In this document: positions 59,053 through 64,000 of the stretch, piece by piece | How the letters are laid out: every line of letters begins with the position of its first letter | How positions within the stretch are numbered: the stretch's first letter is position 1 | Source of the DNA: Deltaproteobacteria bacterium | Lineage (GTDB): Bacteria > UBA10199 > JACPAL01 > JAHFST01 | DNA: 64,000 bases | Reading direction: 5' to 3' | Assembly (NCBI GenBank): GCA_023265625.1 | Contig: JAHFST010000002.1 | Location: 1-64,000, forward strand | Translations under genes and position numbers: made by a program | Notes under the pieces: model-generated | Database searches by the model: none | Told to the model about the DNA's origin: nothing | What the model saw: the letters and a program-made list of their open reading frames with translations, nothing else

Positions 59053-60144
59053 GTGAGTGTGCCAGGTGGCGGCGGCGGGGGCGACAGCTCCCAGGAAAAA
59101 ACCGAAGATGCGACCCCCAAACGATTGCGGGAGGCGCGCAAAAAAGGGCAGGTCTTTAAAAGCCAAGACATGGAAGGCTTTATGGTCCTGTTGGCGGCCT
59201 TTAGCAGCCTGGCCTTGTCCTTTACCTTCATCTCCGACGAAATCTCCGGTCTGATGAATACGATCTTTACGGCGATTGCGAAGCCGGAGATCTCCATCGA
59301 GGAGACCTTTCATTTGGGAAAAATCGCATTTTTTACGGTCATCAAATGTTGCGCGCCCGTCATGATCACGGTTTTTTTGGTGGCGGGCATCGTCGGATTT
59401 TTGCAGGTGGGCCCGGTTTTTTCCATCGACCCCTTGATGCCGGATCCCAACAAGCTCAACGCGATTGAAAACCTCAAAAATATGTTTAAGCCAAAAATCT
59501 TTTTTGAACTGGCCAAAAACATTTTTAAAATAGTGGTGATCTTCTACCTGGCCTATCGCCTCATCAAGGGCATGTTGGACGCCTTCTTGTTGACCGTGAC
59601 GGCCCCGGTGCTCGGTTCGGCACAACTGGGCGGGATGGTGATCAGCAAGTTTTTGATCCAGTTCTTCATCCTGTTTTTTCTGCTCTCGATCCTCGACTTC
59701 ATGTTTCAGCGCAAGGAATATTTAAAAAACCTCAAGATGTCGAAGGACGAGGTCAAGCGCGAATACAAGGAGGACGAAGGGGATCCCTTGATCAAGGGCC
59801 ATCGCCGCCAACTCCACATGGAGATGGCGATGTCCGACACCCGCAGCAATGTCAAAAACGCCGACGCCGTCGTCACCAACCCGACCCACATCGCCGTGGC
59901 GGTGAAGTACAACAAAAAGGACATGAACGCCCCGGAGATCGTCGCCAAGGGCCAACGCCTCTACGCGGAGTTCATCAAAGACCTGGCCAAGGAATACAAT
60001 ATCCCCATTGTTCGCAATATCCCGCTGGCGTGGTCGTTGATCGAGTTGGAGATTGGGGATGAGATCCCGGAAAAGCTTTATCTGGCGGTTGCGGAGATTT
60101 TGACCTTTGTCTATCGGATGAAGGAGGAGCAGGAGAAATCTTAG
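59053..60144 (+). CDS. Type III secretion export apparatus protein, SctU/FlhB family
   Basis: A 363-residue export-gate protein. EKTEDATPKRLREARKKGQVFKSQDM is the N-terminal signature. Four membrane helices follow, then the linker YLKNLKMSKDEVKREYKEDEGDPLIKGHRRQLHMEMAMS and the autocleavage motif NPTH in VVTNPTHIAVAVKYN, with a cytoplasmic substrate-specificity domain. The start may be GTG at 59053 or 59059. It has an unusual Gly-rich lead (VPGGGGGGDSS). No other secretion gene is visible nearby, so the rest of the system must lie elsewhere. It overlaps the convergent toxin gene by four bases. Confidence 0.93.
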   Translation: MSVPGGGGGGDSSQEKTEDATPKRLREARKKGQVFKSQDMEGFMVLLAAFSSLALSFTFISDEISGLMNTIFTAIAKPEISIEETFHLGKIAFFTVIKCCAPVMITVFLVAGIVGFLQVGPVFSIDPLMPDPNKLNAIENLKNMFKPKIFFELAKNIFKIVVIFYLAYRLIKGMLDAFLLTVTAPVLGSAQLGGMVISKFLIQFFILFFLLSILDFMFQRKEYLKNLKMSKDEVKREYKEDEGDPLIKGHRRQLHMEMAMSDTRSNVKNADAVVTNPTHIAVAVKYNKKDMNAPEIVAKGQRLYAEFIKDLAKEYNIPIVRNIPLAWSLIELEIGDEIPEKLYLAVAEILTFVYRMKEEQEKS

Positions 60145-60407
60145 GGCCGTCTGAAGATCTCGTGCGTTCCAATGTGTCTCAAGTAAAGAAACTCCGGAAA
60201 TTTCTGGAAAGTGATGCGGACCGCCATGGTGACGCTCATTTCCATGATCGGCGGTTCCTCGTGATAGCCTTGGACTTTTTTGACCCTCAAGCTTGGATGG
60301 GACATGTTGTTTAGGAAAAGGGCCAGTTTTTTATGGGACAGTTTCCGGAGATTGCCTGGCAGCTTTTTGAACTCCCCCGCAAAATCGGTCGAGACTTTGA
60401 TCACCAT
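60141..60407 (-). CDS. RelE-like toxin of an AbrB-type module
   Basis: An 88-residue protein: KVSTDFAGEFKKLPGNLRKLSHKKLALFLNNMSHPSLRVKKVQGY, then MSVTMAVRITFQKFPEFLYLRHIGTHEIFRR. Length, helix-rich start and closing strands fit RelE/YafQ-like interferases. It follows an AbrB-like gene, and the two frames overlap by seven bases (60401-60407), supporting a toxin-antitoxin pair. Pairing of a RelE-like toxin with an AbrB/MazE-type antitoxin is less common than Phd or XRE. Confidence 0.8.
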   Translation of the reverse strand: MVIKVSTDFAGEFKKLPGNLRKLSHKKLALFLNNMSHPSLRVKKVQGYHEEPPIMEMSVTMAVRITFQKFPEFLYLRHIGTHEIFRRP

Positions 60408-60682
60408 TCTTTGAGGGCCTTCAGGAAGTCACGCTTGTTTTTGTAGGTTTTTACCTTGCCTTTTTGCAGGTCTTCCGAGGCTTTGCGCTCCTTCTTTAGC
60501 CAAGAAGGGCTATGAAATCCCAGCTGATTTCTAGGGATCGCCTCGATGGGGGTGATTTTCAGGGAACCGTCCTCATTGAGGGAGACGTTGACATAATGGT
60601 TGGGCTCGAACCCGGCCTTGCGAAACTGCGCCGGGATCGTTAGCACGCCGTTGCTGTTGATTTTCATCAATTCCCCTTCCAT
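60401..60682 (-). CDS. AbrB/MazE-type antitoxin
   Basis: A 93-residue protein starting MEGELMKINSNGVLTIPAQFRKAGFEPNHYVNVSLNEDGSLKITPIE, a swapped-hairpin AbrB/SpoVT DNA-binding domain. Its C-terminus is Lys-rich (LKKERKASEDLQKGKVKTYKNKRDFLKALKEW) and would bind the toxin. It could also start at MKINSNGV. The region upstream (60683-60779) is very AT-rich and likely carries the promoter and operator. Confidence 0.85.
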   Translation of the reverse strand: MEGELMKINSNGVLTIPAQFRKAGFEPNHYVNVSLNEDGSLKITPIEAIPRNQLGFHSPSWLKKERKASEDLQKGKVKTYKNKRDFLKALKEW

Positions 60683-60940
60683 GAAACCTCCCTCAATCTA
60701 ATGATTCATTATAATTATGATTTATTATATATTGATTTACAAGTGGTTTTTTCTCGGGGCGATCGAGCGCCGAAGGTGATCAAAAAATGGATGCCTGTTC
60801 ACCTATGAATTGGACAAGGCCCGCTCGTCCGGCCTCAATCCTTACAGGACGGGCTTGTTCTTCTTCCGTCGCGGGACGGGTAATTTGGATGGAAGTTCGG
60901 CCCTGGTCGGTGGCCACCCGGAGATAACGGTATCCCTTGG

Positions 60941-60960
60941 TGATGTCAGTGCTGACATCA
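60941..60960. promoter_or_regulatory. 20-base palindrome after the patatin gene
   Basis: The arms TGATGTCAG (60941-60949) and CTGACATCA (60952-60960) are perfect inverted copies around tg, four bases downstream of the patatin stop. It may be an operator or an mRNA hairpin. The flanking interval 60783-60971 has an open minus-strand frame of 63 codons without a start codon. Confidence 0.5.
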
Positions 60961-60963
60961 TCT

Positions 60964-62247
60964 TCAACTCCCTAAAAAAAGAGCTTCCAAAGCCGCAGTC
61001 GCCATGGCTTCGGAGAGGTCCATGATTTGACCAACTCGTGTCGGTCGAAATTCACCAAAGCGGATCACGTCATCAGGGAAATGGTCGGGTAGGAGGGGAA
61101 GGGCGTAAAGACGAATCCCTCGTTCTGCGGGATTGAGACTGGTATTTGACATGGTTGCCACCACATCTCGTGGTTGAGTTTTCTCTCGCAAGGCTTTGGT
61201 GGTACCACTAATGACTCGATGGAGCCGACGAGGATGACTGATCACCTCGGCTGCTTTTGAAACCTGACAGGCCCCTTTGAGGATGGCGGCTGAGACGTCG
61301 TTCCAGTGAATATTAGCGTAGGCACTATCGGTCACAACGATGATATCTGTCGCCCCGAGCAGTACGGCTTCCGTTACCGCGGCCCCCATAGCAATGGCCC
61401 CGTCCAAGAATCGTGTGGTGGTTCCATGGGGACCTAGCTCTGCCACCATGGAGTGTCCTAACCCAAACAACCCTGGGAGGTTCATGGTGGCCAACATCGC
61501 CCCATGCATTTCATCCGCATCACGAACCACCCTGACCTGTTCCGGTTTCTCAACCCCTGAAGGGAGGTGATTGACCCAGCCCACAGGCTTCCAAGCAAAT
61601 CGAAGCGCCCTCGTGGCCGATTTATATTGGACGGCGGCAACTCGAGGCAGGTCTTCACTCTCAGGATTGACGAGATATTGGCCAAGCGTCACGGCCAACC
61701 CGCCCAAAGCGCCTAGGAATGGACCCGCCTGATCTTTGAATACATTTTGTGCCCCGACGAGGCCGACGGTGGTTGGGCTTGTCATGACGGCCTCGAAATC
61801 AATGCCGGCGATCAGGGCATCTCTGACCTCATGTTGTGGCAGTGGAACTCCACGACTCAGAAGACTCCTGAGGAGGTGGCCGGGCCGTGAAAGTAGGCGA
61901 TGAGCTCCCAGCCACATGGCTTCGATATCCGCACGCGAAACTTGTCCAGCCTTGCCCAATGCGGCCATACCTGCAATAGCGGCGGCAGGCCCACCAGAAG
62001 ATGACCCAATAGCCCCTAACGGAGTCGCATAACCTCGCTCCAGCATCCCCTCGACCAATAGTTTTCCCATGAGTCCATGACCAAGTCCGCGAAAGCCCTG
62101 CCCGGGAAAAAGAAATACCACTTTACCCTCTTTAGGAATGGGCCCCGGCGAGCCATCATTATTGGTACGAAACTGGATAGGGAGATCGGTCCCCTTAGGC
62201 AAGGTAAAATCGGTAACAAGTCGAGCGGTTAGATTTAGGCTTCCCAT
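60964..62247 (-). CDS. Patatin-like phospholipase family protein
   Basis: A 427-residue protein without a signal peptide. The patatin elements are VFLFPGQGFRGLGHGLM (oxyanion loop), AIGSSSGGPAAA (GxSxG, Ser83) and TRFLDGAIAMGAAV (DGA Asp), so the Ser-Asp dyad is present. The C-terminal part (VVATMSNTSLNPAERGIRLYALPLLP) matches distal patatin strands. The N-terminal 40 residues are a divergent lead. It is likely a cytoplasmic acyl hydrolase on phospholipid; substrate unknown. Confidence 0.85.
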   Translation of the reverse strand: MGSLNLTARLVTDFTLPKGTDLPIQFRTNNDGSPGPIPKEGKVVFLFPGQGFRGLGHGLMGKLLVEGMLERGYATPLGAIGSSSGGPAAAIAGMAALGKAGQVSRADIEAMWLGAHRLLSRPGHLLRSLLSRGVPLPQHEVRDALIAGIDFEAVMTSPTTVGLVGAQNVFKDQAGPFLGALGGLAVTLGQYLVNPESEDLPRVAAVQYKSATRALRFAWKPVGWVNHLPSGVEKPEQVRVVRDADEMHGAMLATMNLPGLFGLGHSMVAELGPHGTTTRFLDGAIAMGAAVTEAVLLGATDIIVVTDSAYANIHWNDVSAAILKGACQVSKAAEVISHPRRLHRVISGTTKALREKTQPRDVVATMSNTSLNPAERGIRLYALPLLPDHFPDDVIRFGEFRPTRVGQIMDLSEAMATAALEALFLGS

Positions 62248-62305
62248 AGAAAAATATCAACTCCCTCAAGGTTGATTATCGGCAGGGATACCCAGAAGTT
62301 GCTTA

Positions 62306-62743
62306 CTAAAAACCCTTCGCGAGGATTTGGCTGAGGTGGTGCACTTTTGGGAAGAAGTGTTCGATGAGCAGGCCTACGATGAACCAGACGGGGATGTAGT
62401 AGAGGGTGATTTGGCCCTTGATGTTGAAGCGGTCCGTGTAGTGCCAGATGTGTTTGCCGGTCAGGCGGGTGAGGAGGGTGCCGGTCAGGTATTCTACGGC
62501 GAAGATGAACAGCATGTAGATGATGCCCCGAATCAGCCAGGGGTAGGCGTCAATGGTCCAATACAGGGTGGGAAAAAAGATCGAGATGAGGCCGTAGATC
62601 GGGAACATCCAGAGGTAGGTAACGCCTTGGAGTTGCCAGCTTCGGCTTTGGATTAAGGTTTGAGTGGCGGTGAAGCAAATTTCCCCGAGCATCCCGAGGC
62701 CGCCAAACAAGACAAAACGCCATATTGAGGGTGAAGACAGCAT
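62306..62743 (-). CDS. Integral membrane protein, CmpB-like (PF06541)
   Basis: A 145-residue membrane protein with four helices: RFVLFGGLGMLGEICFTA, LWMFPIYGLISIFFPTLYW, LIRGIIYMLFIFAVEYLTGTLL and TLYYIPVWFIVGLLIEHFF. EYLTGTLLTRLTGKHIWHYTDRFNIKGQITL is the family hallmark. The name ABC_trans_CmpB is historical; a transport role is not proven. It starts one base after the rhodanese stop, so the two are coupled. Confidence 0.82.
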   Translation of the reverse strand: MLSSPSIWRFVLFGGLGMLGEICFTATQTLIQSRSWQLQGVTYLWMFPIYGLISIFFPTLYWTIDAYPWLIRGIIYMLFIFAVEYLTGTLLTRLTGKHIWHYTDRFNIKGQITLYYIPVWFIVGLLIEHFFPKVHHLSQILAKGF

Positions 62744-63172
62744 TTATTTTTTAGCTTTTTCAAGGAGAGATTCGTATCCAACCCCCGGGCCAGCATCAGC
62801 GCTGACCGGTAGCCCCAGCTGCGACCAACCGGGCTGATCGGGGGAACCGCCGAAGCCACCGCGGATGTTGCTTAAGTCGGTGTAGCCTATCCGTTGCATC
62901 AGTTCACAGGCCCGCTGGGAACGTCCCCCCATCTGGCAGCCGACCACTAACCTCTTGTCTTTGGGCAAAATGGCCTCCACCACTTTGGGGAAATCCTGAT
63001 TGGGGCTCATCTGTCCGGAGCCGGTGTCGTAATGCATCAAGGGAATATTGATCGCCCCCGCCGCATGTCCCTTGGCAAACTCGGGGATGGAACGGACGTC
63101 GACATAAAGGGCTTGTTGATTCTCATCCAGGATCTTCTTGGCCTCGTCGGGCGTGATTTGTGGAATGGGCAT
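62744..63172 (-). CDS. Rhodanese-like domain protein
   Basis: A 142-residue single-domain rhodanese. ITPDEAKKILDENQQALYVDVRSIPEFAKGHAAGAINIPLMHYD is the N-terminal block. The active-site loop is RLVVGCQMGGRSQRACELMQRIGYTDLSNIRGGFGGSP with Cys74-type nucleophile, Gly-rich and Arg present. It has no signal peptide. Sulfur transfer is likely; the tight link to a CmpB-like membrane protein recurs only loosely in other genomes. Confidence 0.92.
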   Translation of the reverse strand: MPIPQITPDEAKKILDENQQALYVDVRSIPEFAKGHAAGAINIPLMHYDTGSGQMSPNQDFPKVVEAILPKDKRLVVGCQMGGRSQRACELMQRIGYTDLSNIRGGFGGSPDQPGWSQLGLPVSADAGPGVGYESLLEKAKK

Positions 63173-63225
63173 TGGGTCTCCTTAAATTAGGTGGATAGAA
63201 AATCCCAGGAATCTTGACTGGTATC

Positions 63226-63285
63226 CGCCGGTTTCACAAGAGTAGGCCTAACGCAGCTGGGATTTGAATTCAATGGGGGATTTTG
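63226..63285. repeat. 60-base direct repeat, copy 1
   Basis: Identical over 60 bases to 63928-63987 in the same orientation, including GAGTAGGCCTAACGCAGC. It lies between the rhodanese start and the BrnA-like gene's end. Confidence 0.93.
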
Positions 63286-63304
63286 GGCTGATTTATGAAA
63301 ACAT

Positions 63305-63520
63305 TCAAGCCGCCCATTTTAAGGAGGGTTTTTTGCGGCTTCTGACGCAATCGAGCAGGTAGAGATCGATCAATTTTTGATAAGGGATGCCGGACTTTTC
63401 GGCCATCTTCTTGAAGTAGTCGATCACCTCGGGACTCAGATTAATCCCGACCGCCTTTTTTTTGCCTACGTAGGGATTTTTTACCTCTTTCATCTTTGCA
63501 AAATCGTATTCCTTCTTCAT
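63305..63520 (-). CDS. BrnA/CopG-like antitoxin without an obvious toxin
   Basis: A 71-residue protein from MKKEYDFAKMKEVKNPYVGKKKAVGINLSPEVIDYFKKMAEKSGIPYQKLIDLYLLDCVRSRKK, a ribbon-helix-helix BrnA-type antitoxin. I choose the ATG at 63518-63520 because it begins the conserved MKKEYDF and has GAGG nine bases upstream; the frame runs open up to 63589. No BrnT-like gene precedes it, so it may be orphaned. An AT-rich palindrome lies upstream. It is bracketed by 60-base direct repeats. Confidence 0.8.
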   Translation of the reverse strand: MKKEYDFAKMKEVKNPYVGKKKAVGINLSPEVIDYFKKMAEKSGIPYQKLIDLYLLDCVRSRKKPSLKWAA

Positions 63521-63609
63521 AAAAATTAACCTCGAACCAAACCCCATGTTTTGAGCGATTGGTCTTGTTTTTAATTTCATCCCATTCAAATTTAATCGTC
63601 ATGTATATT

Positions 63610-63632
63610 ATATCTATATTTTATATAGATAT
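63610..63632. promoter_or_regulatory. AT-rich operator palindrome upstream of the BrnA-like gene
   Basis: The arms ATATCTATA (63610-63618) and TATAGATAT (63624-63632) are inverted around tttta, about 90 bases before the ATG. Ribbon-helix-helix antitoxins typically bind such sites. Confidence 0.55.
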
Positions 63633-63755
63633 CAATTAATGGTTTTTATACGATAGCGGAGCGGTTGAGGGAAGCCATGGTCAGGATTAAAGCAAATTTC
63701 AGGCCAAACAACACAGGACAATAAATCAAGGGTTTAGGATGATAAGAACGAAGAA

Positions 63756-63797
63756 ACCGTCCGAAAATCGGACGGTAGCGTCCGAGAATCGAACCAT
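63756..63797. repeat. Distant REP-like hairpin matching the RAYT element
   Basis: The arms ACCGTCCG (63756-63763) and CGGACGGT (63769-63776) flank aaaat, followed by AGCGTCCGAGAATCG. TCGGACGGTAGCG is shared with 32052-32064. It belongs to the gene-free end of the window (63521-64000). Confidence 0.8.
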
Positions 63798-63853
63798 CGT
63801 CTGAGTAACCCAGAATGGATCAAAACTTCTTTAACCCTGATCAAGCTAAGAAG

Positions 63854-63862
63854 TTATCCACA
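63854..63862 (+). other. Perfect DnaA-box sequence
   Basis: TTATCCACA matches the consensus DnaA box. A single box is not an origin, and no other box cluster is visible near it. Confidence 0.3.
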
Positions 63863-63904
63863 GGCAATCTTGATTTTTATTTTATATTTCAGCTGGTTAC
63901 GCTG

Positions 63905-63915
63905 GTGCCTGGCAC
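63905..63915. repeat. Third copy of the GTGCCTGGCAC terminal palindrome
   Basis: GTGCCTGGCAC, preceded by GGTTAC as in the copy at 32101-32122. With the REP hairpin about 130 bases upstream it reproduces the right end of the RAYT element without any transposase gene. Confidence 0.8.
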
Positions 63916-63927
63916 CATTGCACCATT

Positions 63928-63987
63928 CGCCGGTTTCACAAGAGTAGGCCTAACGCAGCTGGGATTTGAATTCAATGGGGGATTTTG
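63928..63987. repeat. 60-base direct repeat, copy 2
   Basis: Identical to 63226-63285; the two copies are 702 bases apart and enclose the BrnA-like gene, its operator and the REP-like sequences. The rest of 63521-64000 shows no gene. Confidence 0.93.
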
Positions 63988-64000
63988 CCCGAAGTAGTTT

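Noticed and set aside
63854-63862. Possible replication origin at a perfect DnaA box
   Set aside because: Only one box, no AT-rich unwinding element with further boxes, and no dnaA or dnaN nearby.
63815-63997. Small plus-strand ORF at the right end
   Set aside because: It is made of repeat sequence (REP palindrome and the 60-base repeat), with no ribosome-binding site.

Overview
The window looks like chromosomal DNA from a free-living Gram-negative bacterium. Outer-membrane barrel proteins, lipoproteins with lipoboxes, a LolA-like protein and c-type cytochromes point to a double membrane. Giant multiheme cytochromes, a Myxococcus-type cysteine-rich repeat protein (DUF4215), a bacterial topoisomerase VI, an orphan SctU/FlhB-type protein, a PEGA-domain Ser/Thr kinase and split gcvPA/gcvPB genes suggest a lineage of the former Deltaproteobacteria or an uncultured relative; that placement is inference. 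I saw no tRNA, rRNA, CRISPR array or prophage.

Layout. 1-4.1 kb: a lipoprotein-release-type ABC transporter with a LolA-like partner, a methyltransferase and an unknown propeller-like protein. 4.2-11.1 kb: a RelE/Phd toxin-antitoxin pair, tRNA-dihydrouridine synthase, a cyclic-nucleotide-binding protein, Maf, two glycosyltransferase-type proteins and a small barrel protein. 11.1-14.8 kb: a complete sulfate ABC transporter operon. 14.9-20.6 kb: an HD-like protein divergent from a diiron protein, then a circularly permuted ATP-grasp / alpha-E / transglutaminase cluster. 20.6-24 kb: a patatin-like phospholipase and the cysteine-rich protein, which carries 35 consecutive prolines. 24.1-27.1 kb: topoisomerase VI B and A, preceded by an unlisted 16-residue lysine-rich ORF. 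27.2-31.3 kb: an ABC-F ATPase, acyl-CoA dehydrogenase and glyoxalase I. 31.3-38.7 kb: an accessory stretch with a REP-associated transposase, an M49-like peptidase, a broken toxin with an intact antitoxin, a methyltransferase, a SUI1 factor, an S9 peptidase and HigBA. 38.7-40.6 kb: aquaporin, DoxX and carbonic anhydrase. 40.6-45.7 kb: a four-gene operon with a 33-heme cytochrome lipoprotein, an outer-membrane barrel, a 7-heme and a 2-heme cytochrome, which I read as an extracellular electron transfer conduit. 45.8-50.6 kb: a copper ATPase, two tandem cysteine-rich paralogues and a DUF1579-like protein. 50.7-56 kb: a one-carbon operon folD-gcvT-gcvH-gcvPA-gcvPB. 56.1-60.1 kb: an FHA-GGDEF protein, a PEGA-domain kinase and SctU/FlhB. 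60.1-64 kb: an AbrB/RelE-type pair, a second patatin, a CmpB-like membrane protein, rhodanese, an orphan BrnA-like antitoxin and a repeat-rich end.

The most unusual signal is a family of GTAGGGG...CCCCTAC palindromes. Three copies lie in frame inside conserved genes (dus, a glycosyltransferase, gcvPB). In three others the TAG of the repeat terminus is the stop codon of the adjoining gene (maf, the HD-like gene, folD). Two further dispersed repeat types and a transposase with matching terminal repeats show that small palindromic elements are active here.
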